A stretch of DNA of 64,000 bases from Ophioceras dolichostomum (lineage: Eukaryota > Ascomycota > Sordariomycetes > Magnaporthales > Ophioceraceae). A program made the translations under genes and the position numbers. The stretch lies in the NCBI GenBank assembly GCA_003049485.1, contig PYST01000006.1:186001-250000 (forward strand), in the 5' to 3' direction. The notes below the pieces were generated by a model. It searched no databases. It was not told where the DNA came from and saw only the letters and a list, made by a program, of their open reading frames with translations. This document shows, in pieces, positions 33,654 through 44,404 of this stretch (its first letter is position 1; each line of letters opens with the position of its first letter).

Positions 33654-34411
33654 ATGGCGGAGGTGGCCTTTGCAAAGTCGTTCCTGTCAACACTAGACTC
33701 GAGGCCAACAAAGCTTTCTGCCGACCATGTCGAGGACCCCAGGAGTTACCCAGCCCGCGCAGCCGTGAGTTTCCTCCCTACCTACCTCATCACCTCAGCT
33801 GTAACACCACCCTTTGCTCCCTGGGAGCAATCAATCAATCAATCAATAAATCAATCGCATTAGCTAACCAGTCGTCCCTTTTCGCCACGTAGTACACCCT
33901 CCCGCGCATGCCCAAGTCGATGCCCAAGCGCGCCAAAGCCACCACCAACCCGGGCCAGGAGCGCAGCCTGACGGTGGCTCTCAAGTCGCTGCGCAACCCG
34001 CCCCTCGACGTCAAGCTCACGTCGCAGCCGCTGGGCACGTCGGTGCGGGACATCAAGACCGCGGCGGCCGAGCGCTCCGGGCTGCCCGTCGACAGGCTGC
34101 GGCTGCTGCACCGCAAGAAGCCCGTGGCGGACAGCAAGGTGCTGAGGGACCTCGTGGGCGAGGACTCCGCGGAGACGGTGGTGGAGTTCTCGGTTATGGT
34201 CATGGGCGGCGCCGTCGCCTTGTCGTCTGGAGCCGCAGCCGCAGCCGCGGCCGCGGCCGCGACGGCGGAGGGGATCAGTGGTGCTGAGGCTGTTCAGAGC
34301 GAGGCCTTCTGGACGGACCTGAGGGGATTCCTGCTGCAGCGGATACGCGACGAGAAGCAGGCGGACGAGCTGTTTGGGCTGTTTCGCAAGGCTTCGGAAG
34401 ACAAATCATAA
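33654..34411 (+). CDS. get5: Get5/Mdy2-like ubiquitin-like protein of the GET tail-anchored protein pathway
   Basis: Exons 33654-33764 and 33893-34411 join in phase to 209 aa. The N-terminal segment (VAFAKSFLSTLDSRPTKLS, then PARAAYTLPRMPK) is the Get4-binding region of filamentous fungal Get5. A ubiquitin-like domain follows: LTVALKSLRNPPLDVKL, LGTSVRDIKTAAAERSGLP, RLRLLHRKKPVADSKVLRDL. An alanine run (SSGAAAAAAAAAATAE) links it to a C-terminal helix pair (FWTDLRGFLLQRI, QADELFGLFRKASE), which in Get5 forms the homodimer. Get5 with Get4 and Sgt2 hands tail-anchored proteins to Get3. The intron carries a TCAA microsatellite. Confidence 0.88.
33828..33856. repeat. (TCAA)n microsatellite in the Get5 intron
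   Basis: Five to seven CAAT/TCAA units with one AATAAATC interruption lie within the single intron of the Get5 gene. Confidence 0.8.
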
Positions 34412-34962
34412 TTTCGCATTTATTTTTTCTTCTTTATTTTAGAACACTTTCCGTCGGACTTCTGTCATTCGGCCATAGCCATAGGATGGATCGTGGGGAA
34501 AGGAGGGTCTTTTTTTTTTTTTTTTCCGAACTCGGGGGTCTATGGAAAAGAACCAGGAAGGGTATGCCGGATCATAGCGGCGAGTGTTTTCGCCAGCCCC
34601 GTACGAACACATGAGAAACAAAACAACGAAGCAGCCGCATAATTCCGTCCCGTGGTCTACATATCATGAGATACAGTTGCACCTGAACGAGTTCGCTTTA
34701 GCTGGAGATGTGGTTGCAGAGAAAGGGACAAGGTATAGTAGTAACCGGATTTCTTTTCTGTGGTTCCAACATCTTTGTTTCTGGCTTTGGTTTCCTCCCT
34801 TCTTTTCGCCGACGCTCACCACCACCACTCTTCTCGTCGACTGCCCATTTGAACCCCTGACTAGGTACCTATACCTACACCGCATTCACAAATGAAAAAA
34901 AAGAGGACGAAGAAAGGAGAGGAAAAAAAAAAACAGAGCGCCCGGAAAAGAAACGCACAATC
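34412..34962. other. Convergent 3' regions of Get5 and cofilin
   Basis: Short intergenic space with a T run near 34,510 and an AGGTACCT palindrome at 34863-34870. No gene. Confidence 0.5.
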
Positions 34963-36092
34963 TCAGGACAGCAATCCACCCTTGTTGACCTTGCTCAGAA
35001 CGCTCTCGTATTCGAGATCGTCCGAGTCGTTGGCCTGCAGCTCGACCGCGACGCCGTTGAGGGAGCGCTTCAGGGCTTCCTTCGAGGAGGCGTACACCAT
35101 CTTGGGCTATTGGGCAGAAAGGCAGAACAGGATCAGCATCAGCATCGGGCGTCAGGAATCTCGCACGCGTAGCACCACCGTTGGGCCCCGATAGGAACGC
35201 AAGGAAAGTAAAGAAGGCCACTCACCCTGATCTTGGCATCATCGGGCGACCAAGCAATGAAGGTGATCTTGTTTCTGTAATTCCACAAATAGCAGAGTCA
35301 GTCTCGCTGCCATACATGGGCACAGAGAGGCCAGGATTTGGGCTTGGGCAGGACTTAGGGGGGTAAACCAAACACATACCGCTCGCCACCGTCGGCGATC
35401 GTGTACTGGAAGTCGTAGACGGCGTAGCGGGGAGCCTTGTCACCAGAGTCCTAAAGCGAGAATGAACATTCTTTACGTCAGTAACGCCTTGAAATACAGG
35501 GTGCACATGGCGAAGTTAACCGGGAAGCTGAGCGAGGGAAGCAGGTGCGTGTCGTACGGGCGTAGTTGACGCGGATGTGAGCTTCTCGCGGAAGACCTCC
35601 CAGTCCTGCTCATCGGAAGCCTCCTCGGCGATGATCTCCTTGTTGTCCTCCGACAGCTTGAAGATGATGAACTTGTACTTCTTGCCCAGCTTGAGGTCGT
35701 TGTACTTCTGTATGCAGTCTGCCGCGACCGTCGCTCTGGAGATCCGCCAAGGTAACAAAAGTCAGTCGCGTGCCCGTCTGTGGTCCTCGTCATCGTGGCC
35801 TCAGACGAGGATTGAGGACTTCTTCTCCTCTCCGCGCGCCTGATCTCCTTCTCGATCATCGTGTTTTTTTGGTACTCTCCTTCCTGCGAGCGGTGAGGAG
35901 GAAGCTGTCAAGTGGCGGCAACGACAACGACGAAGACGATGATGAGGGGCAGCAGCGCTGGGGCGGAGAGGTCGATGTGGGGTTACAAAAGTTGGCAGCT
36001 GTTACTGACCCGGATTGAGACTGTGCAAAGCCCTATTAGCAGTCGAACGCGGACGAAATAAAGGAATCTTCTTGGGAACCTGAGCTTACCAT
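34963..36092 (-). CDS. cof1: Cofilin (actin-depolymerising factor)
   Basis: Six coding exons (36090-36092, 36010-36020, 35558-35735, 35380-35450, 35226-35274, 34963-35106) join in phase to 151 aa. The start reads MSQSGATVAADCIQKYNDL: exon 1 contributes only the ATG, exon 2 is 11 nt. The ADF-H fold shows KLGKKYKFIIFKLSEDNKEI, EQDWEVFREKL, DKAPRYAVYDFQYT, GERNKITFIAWSPDDAKIR and PKMVYASSKEALKRSLNG, the last being the actin-binding long helix; the N-terminal Ser after Met is the usual inhibitory phosphorylation site. Cofilin severs and depolymerises actin filaments at patches and tips. The upstream 600 bp are very pyrimidine-rich on the coding strand, as in highly expressed fungal genes. Gene finders often miss the first two exons. 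Confidence 0.94.
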
Positions 36093-37339
36093 TGTGATCT
36101 AGCTTGTGTGTCGCGCAACAATTCTTCGTGTCTGGGTTTGGGGTTAGGGGATTAGACTGGAACAAAAAAAAAGCTTTTGTCAGCGCATTAGGGAAAGGAT
36201 GAGGTCTGCGCAAATATGGCGGTGGTTGGGGAAGTCAAGACGAGAAGGGAGACTAGGCGGAGACAGGGCAGAAGGGCGGCAGCAGGGACACAGATAGCGA
36301 ACGACGGGCGGACGGGGCAGGCTCATGGAGAGGGACTCGACGGGGCACTGCACAGGAAAACAGGAGAGAGAAGGGGAGGAGGGGGGAGGGGAGACTGTTC
36401 ATACCGACTGGGTAGATGGTTTCTGGATGCGCTTTTAGGGGAGCTGCTGAAAAAAAAAGTCTTTCTGCAAGCCTCGCAAGTTCGTCGGTGAGGCTAGTTG
36501 AAGAAAAAGGATGGAGGGGAGGGAGGAAGAAGAGAGTAAATCAAAGGGAACTGTCCAGCTGTGCTTTGTTTGTTTTCTGGTGGTTCTGGTGGTGGGCTGT
36601 GGGTTGCTTTTGGTGGGGTGAATGAGGGGGGAGGAACTTGCGGCCTGTTTTTGTCCTGGAGACGTCGGGGTTGGCTGTGAGACTCGGTCACATTTCCGAC
36701 AAAACCGTCACTCTATTGGCAGCTTGCCGACATCACTTTTACACAACAGCAGGGCTAGCACGCGACGCAATCACTCGCCTCATTGAGGTTGGCCTCCAAG
36801 GTATTTCATCTGCTGCCTATGGAATCATCAGGCAGACAAAAGACAATCGAATTATGCGAGACGGCTTGACACGGCCTCGTCCCTACCGAGACACGCTCAG
36901 CCAGCACGACACGTCATCTCACACTTGGGGTTTAGATGCTGGTGATTCGAGGGCAAACTCAAGAGGTATCTTTTGAAACTTCTTTTTGATCTATGGAGGC
37001 CTGGAGGAGTATGATACAAAGCTCGAGGAAGGGGGAATATGAAAAGAAAGGGGCAGAAAGGAGGAGAGGAGAGTGAGAGATTAATTTTAGTGTGTCCCTG
37101 GCCGACATGGCCAAATGCTCAGAAAATCCCCATCCCGTCAACTCAGAACACCGATGCCCCCCAAAATGTACATTTGTTCACGTCAACCTAGTCCGGAAGG
37201 TGACGGCGTTGATACAAAAGAAAAAAGAACAGATCAGAAGAGAAGGGGGACAGATCACCTGCGTTTTCTGCAATCAGTGACACTAAAGACCCCATCACCA
37301 GGTACACCCTGTGAGTGTTCCCTGCGAGTGCTCATCAGC
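36093..37339. promoter_or_regulatory. Cofilin promoter (CT-rich) and Hsp60 3' region
   Basis: On the cofilin coding strand the stretch from about 36,220 to 36,620 is rich in C and T runs, a common feature near start sites of strongly expressed fungal genes. The rest is Hsp60 3' flank. No gene is supported. Confidence 0.5.
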
Positions 37340-39294
37340 TTACATCATGCCTCCCATGCCTCCCATGCCGCCCATTCCGCCCATGCCACCACCCATCGGG
37401 GGCGCCTTATCCTCGGGAGCCTCCACGATGGCCACCTCGGTGGTGCCAAGCAGCGAGGCAACACCGCTAGCGTCGACCAGGCCCGTGCGGACAACCTTCA
37501 GGGGGTCGACAATACCAGCCTCGATCATGTCGACGTACTCGCCCTTGGCGCTGTCGTAGCCCTTGTGGAAATCGGCACCGTACTCATCCATAAGCTTGCC
37601 GACGACAACGGAGCCCTCCAGGCCCGCGTTCTCGACGATCGTCCGGGCGGGCCTAGTGATGGCGTTCTTGATGATGCTGACGCCCAGTTGCTGGTCGAAG
37701 TTGGCCGGCTTGACGCTGCCCAGAGCCTGGCTAGCGGCCTTGATCAGGGCAGTGCCACCACCAGGCAGGATGCCCTCCTCCACGGCCGCACGAGTCGCGT
37801 TGAGCGCATCCACGAACCGGTCCTTCTTCTCGCCAACCTCAACCTCAGAGGAGCCACCGACCTTGATGACGGCCACACCACCCGACAGCTTGGCCAAGCG
37901 CTCCTGCAGCTTCTCCTTCTCGTACTCCGAGGTGGAGGGGTCGGCCATGACACCGCGGATCTGCTCACAGCGCTGCGCAATGGAGTCCTTGCTGCCGTCA
38001 CCGTTCAGGATGATGGTGTCCTCCTTGGTGATGGTGATGGATCCGGTCGAGCCCAGCAGGTCGACGGTAGCCTTCTCCAGCTTGACGTCGAGTTCGTCCG
38101 TGAAGACGGTGCCGTTGGTCAGGACGGCGATGTCACCAAGGATCGACTTGCGGTTGTCACCGAAGCCAGGCGCCTTGACGGCGGCGACCTGGAGCTGGCC
38201 ACGGAGCTTGTTCAGGATGCACACGGCCAAAGCCTCGCCCTCGATATCCTCGGCAACGATAACCAGTGGCCTGCGGAGCTGAGTGGAGATCTCAAGAGCG
38301 GGGATGATGTCCTGAACGGCCGAGATCTTCTTCTCCGACAGCAGGAGCAGTGGCTTCTCGAATTCCACTTTCTGCGCCTTGGCATCCGTAATGAAGTAGG
38401 GTGAAACAAAGCCGCGGTCGAAGCGCATGCCTTCCGTCACCTCGAGCTCATCATTCATCGTCTTGCCCTCCTTAACCGTGATGACGCCCTCCTTGCCGAC
38501 CTTCTCCATCGCGTTGGCGATCATCTTGCCAACATGTACGTCGCCGTTGGCGCTGATGGTTGCGACCTGAGCCACCTCTTCAGCGCTAGTGATGTCGCGC
38601 TTGTGCTTGTGCAGAAATTCAATAACAGCCTCGACAGCGGCCTGGATTCCGCGCCTCAGGTCCATCGGGTTGCATCCAGCCGCCACGTTCTTGACAGTCT
38701 CGGAGAAAATCGCCCGCGCCAGCACCGTGGCTGTCGTTGTGCCGTCACCGGCGACCTCGTTCGTCTTCGACGCGACGTCTTGGAGGAGCTTGGCGCCCAA
38801 GTTCTCGAACTTGTCCTTCAGGGTTATGGCCTTCGCGACAGTGACACCATCTGTAGGAGGCGCAGTGTTAGCCATGGTGTACGTAGATCAGCGAGGAGCA
38901 AGGTAGACGGAGAGTCCCAAGGGAACTTGTTGAACTCTTGTGACAAAAGCATGCATACCTTTTGTGATCTTGGGGGAGCCATAGCTGGACTCGATCAAAA
39001 CATTGCGGCCCTTGGGACCCAATGTAGTAGCAACCGCCTTCGCAAGGGTATCGACACCGGCCAGGAGAGCCGCCCGGCCCTCGACGCCAAACTTCAGCTC
39101 CTAAAGAGAAAATTGAGAGACCGTCAGTGTCCATGGCCTGCCAATGTGCCCGCGCGAAGCTTATAGATAGCGAGTAAACTCACCTTGTGCGCAAAACGAA
39201 GCTGCTGGGACAGACCCGTGCCGGGCCGGAACTTGTTGGCAGCTGCCGAGGAGAGGACCGAAGCCCGCGCCCTGCTAGTCAACGCACGCTGCAT
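37340..39294 (-). CDS. hsp60: Mitochondrial chaperonin Hsp60 (GroEL family)
   Basis: Exons 39184-39294, 38959-39100 and 37340-38850 join in phase to 587 aa. The N-terminus MQRALTSRARASVLSSAAA is a mitochondrial presequence. Chaperonin blocks follow: ELKFGVEGRAALLAGVD, TTLGPKGRNVLIE, the nucleotide site VAGDGTTTATVLARAI, RGFVSPYFITDA, EDIEGEALAVCILNKLRG, AAVKAPGFGDNR and the signature AAVEEGILPGGGTAL. The C-terminus is the flexible GGM tail (GGMGGMGGMGGMGGMM). Hsp60 folds imported proteins in the matrix with Hsp10. An apparent start at 38875 is read-through from the second intron and should not be used. Confidence 0.97.
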
Positions 39295-39757
39295 CTTGTG
39301 AGGCTTTGAGATAATACAAGGAGGAGAGAAGGAAAGTAAAACGAGCTGGCTAGCAGATTAAATGTTCAAGGCGTTGACCGCTGGAGTGCGAGAGCAATCT
39401 GGGATAAGAAGGAAGATGGGAGAGGGATTGATGATGGGACAACAGGTGAAAAAAAAGTCCGCGGAGCTTCACCATCAGAAAAAAAAATATCATCGGCTTT
39501 GGTCATCCCCAGAGCCGAGCCGAAAAACGGGGACCAGGTTAGTCCTAATACGGCTAGCTCCAATACGGCCAAACTTCTCCCAGCTTCTGTGGGGACTTAA
39601 TTGGCGAGTGGAATCGCTTGCATTTCTCTCGCTTTCACCACTTCGCCGAAATTTCCATGTTGTTCGGGTGACCGAATACGTTGGAAGAGCAGTTCTTTCG
39701 TTTCAATACTCTTCAATGCCCAAGTAGGCATCTAGCTGAACAATCTAATAACTTAAA
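39295..39757. promoter_or_regulatory. Hsp60 promoter region
   Basis: About 460 bp upstream of Hsp60 and downstream of the SDR gene. A GAAATTTC inverted pair (39648-39655) resembles a minimal heat-shock element (GAAnnTTC), about 355 bp from the start codon. Support is weak because two adjoining units are usual minimum and a third unit is imperfect. Confidence 0.3.
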
Positions 39758-41070
39758 TCAAATTTCCAATGGAGCAAGCATCCCCTTTGCCTGCAACTCC
39801 TGCTCGGTCCAGGCCCACAGCTTGGCGGCGAGCTCTCCATCCTGTGCGAGCTTGCTCGGGTTGCCGACCTTGGCGTACGGCACGATGTAAGCCCCCGACT
39901 TGCCCCTGTCGAACTCTGGGCTTGCGACTGCAAAGATGGACGACCACGCACCCTTTGCCTGCTCGTCCAGGACACCAAGGCAGCGCATGATGCGCGTCAT
40001 GGCTCTGAGCACTCCCGGAGAGGCGCCCATGCCCGTGACCTGCTTGTTGAGGTTCCTGTCCCGACGCCGGGCTGTTAGCATGGAAGGCAGGCAGGTGTCG
40101 CTCAAAGGGACGCAGCAGCAGGTTCACCCTGGAACTCACGTGTCGATGTGGCCCGGATGCACCGAGGCCACCCACAGCTCACCAGCTCCACGCTGAGGCC
40201 GTCCTCCGGGGCCGAATCGCTCGTTGAGCTGATTTGCGTGTAGGATGTTTGCGAGCTTGGACTGTCCGTACCGGACCATGGCACCCTCCGACTCGAGAGA
40301 CATATCGCCGAACCGGATGCCCTCCTTTGGTGCGAATCGGCTGTGTCCATCGGACGTGACGTTGACGATGCGGACATTCCCTGGCCCGTCGCCCGCCTTC
40401 GCCGTCGTGGTCAGCAACGGCAGCAGGTGGTACGTCAGTAGCCAGTGAGCGAGGTAGTTGGTCTGCAAGCTGTTAGACAGTCATACTTTTGTCTCGTGAG
40501 AAAAAGGGGTCAGGGGTGATGATCGACTTGGGGGAGAAATCAAACTTGCTTACCTGGAACTGGGACTCATATCCGTCCGGTGTAAGCTCGAACGTCACAC
40601 CCATGATGCCAGCGTTGTTCACCAGTCCGTGTAGGACGGACTCTTTTCTATTTGATGTCACAAGGTTTGTGAGTTGTCACTCTGTGCATCAGGATCAGTT
40701 GCTTTCGACAGACACTCACCCACGAAGTTCCTTGGCTGCGGCGACGACGGAGTTGAGTCGTGAGTGGTCGATGTGAAAGAACTCGATGTCGGCGTCAGGG
40801 AACTCGTTCTTGATGTCGGCGATGGACAACTGCGCCTTGGACTCGGACCTGGCTCCCATGTACACCTTTGCTCCGTGGCCCGCAAGTCCTGCCACTGTTG
40901 CTTTCCCGCTACAGACAGGAGGAATGTGCATTAGCCGGGCGAACGATTCGATGAACTCGGGTAAGGACAAAAGAGACCTCGACGCACCATCCCGCATTGC
41001 CGCCTGTAACCAGGAAGACTTTGCCCTTCAATGAGGGCAGCGAGTCCAGGTTGAACTCAGATGATGGCAT
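39758..41070 (-). CDS. Short-chain dehydrogenase/reductase (retinol-dehydrogenase-like SDR)
   Basis: Exons 40988-41070, 40720-40908, 40554-40647, 40140-40462 and 39758-40055 join in phase to 328 aa. The Rossmann motif TGGNAGCGKAT (TGxxxGxG) spans the first intron; NNAG appears as GLVNNAGIMG; the active-site Ser is in RIVNVTSDGH and the Tyr/Lys pair in VRYGQSKLANI (YxxxK). HPGHIDTNLNKQ follows. This is the classical NAD(P)-dependent SDR pattern, close to fungal retinol/WW-domain oxidoreductase-like members; the substrate is unknown. No signal peptide or membrane helix is seen. It is divergent from the Zn2Cys6 regulator gene, and a tandem CCG-rich repeat array lies 200-290 bp upstream of its ATG, so the regulator may control it. 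Confidence 0.9.
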
Positions 41071-41795
41071 GTTTCTTCAGAGGACAGCTTGCGCCAGTCT
41101 TCGAGAGAGCGGAAAGAGCGATGATAGCATGATCGTGCGCTGCCATTATCAACGAATGCCTCGCCCTCCCAGCATGCTGGTACATATACCTATCCTCGAC
41201 CACTTATGCTCCATCCTGATAGGCCGATCCGGCCGTGAGCCCGGTACCCAGGGACACCAAGGAACTAGGTTAGCTTCCGCTAAGCTTCCGCTTAGCTTCC
41301 ATTTAGCCTCCGCTTGGTGGTCCGCATGTGTCCGCATGAGTCCGCATTTCTCCGCATGGCGCTTACACACCCTAATGAGCCCCGGATTGGACGACCGCTC
41401 GCCTCCCGCAGAATCCCCGCATTTCGACCCCTAAAGTCGTGACCGTAGAAAAGGGGCCGGCCCTGGCTCGGACTCCTCTGATTCTTTGCTTGCACATTTT
41501 CCGCTGATGTACTCTATCCCATGTTGACCTGGTCTTGAGGCATGGGGAGAGGTACCGCTCGCCGGTTGCCTGCTGCAAGGTAAGATTTCTGTTCGTTGCG
41601 CCGATCAGTGTCGTCGTCAGCGCCGAGCGTTAGTTATTCGTCTGCCTGCCCCAAAACGCAAGTCGACAGTCGCCTCAGAGAAGCAGCTCCTATCCGCAAC
41701 GGTCAGCCAATGCAAGTTCTGCCCATCTACTCCAACCATCTCAAACTGACTAAGGATAAAGAAACCAGGGTAAACGCTAAGGGAGCGGGCGTACA
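41071..41795. promoter_or_regulatory. Divergent promoter shared by the SDR and Zn2Cys6 regulator genes
   Basis: A 725-bp intergenic region with the TCCGC repeat array listed separately, placed nearer the SDR start. Nothing else coding is seen. Confidence 0.5.
41271..41357. repeat. Phased tandem array of TTCCGC/TCCGCAT elements
   Basis: Two abutting sub-arrays. Four 11-bp units start at 41271, 41282, 41293 and 41304 (TAGCTTCCGCT, AAGCTTCCGCT, TAGCTTCCATT, TAGCCTCCGCT). Then four perfect TCCGCAT cores lie at 41321, 41331, 41341 and 41351, spaced exactly 10 bp. Seven of eight units contain CCG (CGG on the other strand), the triplet recognised by Zn2Cys6 proteins. Spacing of one DNA turn puts all sites on the same face. 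A binding platform is inferred. Confidence 0.85.
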
Positions 41796-43877
41796 ATGTC
41801 CGATTCCAGCCAGGCAGACAACTTAGCGCGACAGGCCTGTGCGACCTGCCGCCGCCAGAAGCGACGATGCTCCCGCGATTTGCCGTCTTGCCACCTCTGT
41901 GTGAAAAATAGGAGGCCATGCGAATACCCTAGTGAGGTTGAGGCTCTTGGTGATGTCTCCACGACCGCCGCTAGTTCCGAATTGCAGGTCAGTCGGCTCC
42001 TAGCACCCTTGACATAGAATCATGTGGACTGCTTCTCGTTAAGGCGTCTCCCATCACAGCTCCCTGCCAGGAATTCCCTCGTCAATCTTTTCTTCCTAGA
42101 CTCATACATGTTTGAGCGGAGGAAAGCTTCCGTCTCAAACCGCCAGGTCAGGCTACCAAAAGAGTTTCTGGACCTGATCGATGACAACCCCGACCTCCAC
42201 GACGATCTCAACTTATTCTTCGCCTCGATCCACCCATTCTTTCCAATAGGTTAGCGGACTAAAATGGCCACTCCTGTCCTTCGTCTGACATCGCTCGTTC
42301 AGTCTTCCACCTTGAGTCCGCGGCCATCTGCCCAGGTCTGACAGATTTTCTATGTCATCAGTGTCCAAGTTAAGGCTATATCACCAGGAGTTGGTATCCG
42401 TGGCGACTCGGCCTCTCAGACCGGACACACAACTTCTTCTTATAGTCACCAGGCTTGTCTGCACCAACCTAGAGGATGGCGATGAGTCGGCGGCTTTGTA
42501 CTGGAAGGCGAAGCGTTGCTTCGCTTTCCTGGAAACTAGCGGCATCGTCTCTATTCGTATGCTGCAGGCAGCTCTCCTGCTTGCCCACCACGAAATCTCA
42601 AACGCACTATATCCATCGGCCTTTACAACCGTGGCCGTTTGCGCCAGGCTAGGCCATGCGATGGGTATCCATGATGTCCGAGGTTCACCACAGCTGCTGC
42701 CATCCACACGTAGGTACCTCCTTCATTTTCTTCCTCTCTCGGGTGTAGCGGAGGAGTATCGCATAGGTTTGACGTGTGGCTGACGTTGTGTTCCACCAAA
42801 GACTCCCTCACCGAGCATGAAGAGGCCCGACGGACATGGTGGGCAGTCATAGTGCTCGATAGGTACGCATCTCCTGCAACTGGGGCGAAGTGTGGACTTT
42901 TACTGAAATAGGAGCCAATGCCCTATAGATATGTCAACATCGGCCTGAGTGGCCGGCCGCTCATCTGCGCCGACGCCAAGCCAGACGATCTCCTCCCAAT
43001 GGACGAAGGATCATGGGAGTCAGGGGTAAGCCGCCCCTTGATCTCGCACTTCGCAGCCACGACATAACACAGCCAGCAACTTGTATTGCGACCTAAAACG
43101 CCACGAATGCCTTAGGAGCCCTCCATCCGCCCCTCGCTCGCCGTGTCAGCTGAGGTGGCTGTCTCTGCCTGTCCCTTTGCACGAACATGCCAGGCAGCCC
43201 ATCTGCTCTCGCGAGTCCTGCAGCACACGAATGAGCGCCCTGCAGACTACGCCAGATACTATCAGGAGGGACTCCTACTAGCCCGGGTGGTGACAGCCTT
43301 TGGGTGGGCGATGGCACACGAGGTAGGCAAAGTGGTCGAGTCTCAGTCAGCTCCACTGCTCCCGGGCCTCGGACTGGCTTACAGCGCGCAGCTGGCACTC
43401 TTCGACACCCACTCATGTGCCGAGGCCGATCACCCGGGCGGCACCGGCCTCCCGTCCCAGCTAGAGATGCAGGTAGCAGCCATACAGGGCCTCAAGACTG
43501 TCTGTCTCGCCGTCGCGGATCTTGCCCGTCGCGTCAGCCGCCTGCTGAGCGCCGGGGGGGACATTCGCGCCGTCAGCCCGCTGTTGAGCGATTGCCTCTA
43601 CCAGGCTGCGAAGTACCACTCATGGTACTTCCGCGAGAACGGCCGCCAAGGCGTGCTCGACAGGCTTGTTACCATCAAGGGCGCCCTTGGTGCCATGGGC
43701 CAGACTTGGCCGCTTGCCAGTGGGTTTCAGCCTCTGATCCTTTCCGTTATACTCGCAGAATGGTTTCGCATGTGCGGTACTGCGTGCGAAAGATACGTTT
43801 CAGAGCAGGAAACTGACTCTTTCTTGGATGAGTACCTGGAGATTTTAGACGGACATGACCTGAGGCCTTCAGAGTAG
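41796..43877 (+). CDS. Zn2Cys6 fungal transcription factor
   Basis: Six exons (41796-41987, 42060-42249, 42362-42713, 42767-42862, 42929-43025, 43116-43877) join in phase to 562 aa. The zinc cluster C15-X2-C18-X6-C25-X6-C32-X2-C35-X6-C42 (QACATCRRQKRRCSRDLPSC onward) begins near the N-terminus. The rest resembles the fungal-specific regulatory region: SLVNLFFLDSYMFERR, FASIHPFFPIVSKLRL, HEEARRTWWAVIVLDR and RYVNIGLSGRPLICADAKPD, then a helical C-terminus. Such proteins bind CGG triplets as dimers or monomers and usually regulate metabolic genes. It is divergent from the SDR gene and shares the CCG-rich array with it, so regulation of that gene and possibly itself is inferred. A 26-nt or 30-nt intron would be needed in other gene models, which I rejected. 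Confidence 0.88.
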
Positions 43878-44404
43878 TTGTTCCACTCTCAGGGATCGCT
43901 TCGCGGTTGTCACCTAGCCCGAAATCCCTTCAATTCGAGGCGAGAAAAGTGTGGGCTGTGCAACTACTAGCATGTCTCCCGCTCTGCATATAACATATAC
44001 CTATCTATTCCTGAATGGTGACCTTATTAACCAACTTCAACATGGAAACAACGTTCGATCCCAGTGAGGGCTGGGGGACCACGGAAACAAAAAATAGCTG
44101 ACGGCTCTGGCCAACATCTGATAGATATTAAGGAAATGCTTGTAAGGCAACATCAGCGGGCTTCATGGCCACTTGTTGCATCCGCCGGCGCTCTCAGTGA
44201 TCTCTCTGGAACTAATGAGCACCATTTTTCCACTGTATTCTCTACTCTGATAGATCGAGGACAATCAAAATACTATCCTCCAATTATCCCTTAACCTCCT
44301 TCGTCACTATGCCACTCCTAATTCCGAGACCAGTGCCAGTCGTGGCAGATCGATGAAAGGCCTTCGATGTGAATAACCGCTGGGGCTTGGAACGTAGGAT
44401 CCTC
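43878..44404. other. Convergent 3' regions, no gene recognised
   Basis: AT-richer DNA between the regulator and the coiled-coil protein gene. Nothing structured is seen. Confidence 0.45.

Noticed and set aside
37115..38404. 429-codon plus-strand ORF
   Set aside because: Antisense to the Hsp60 coding exon; long antisense frames are common in GC-rich, codon-biased genes. It has no protein family features.
38851..38875. Hsp60 start codon at 38875 (MANTAPPT)
   Set aside because: This is read-through from the second intron; splicing to 38850 restores the conserved ITKDGVTVAK block and the presequence lies in upstream exons.
42303..42335. Extra 33-nt exon in the Zn2Cys6 gene
   Set aside because: It keeps the frame but requires a 26-nt intron, too short for splicing. 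A single 112-nt intron gives the conserved FFPIVSKLRL join.
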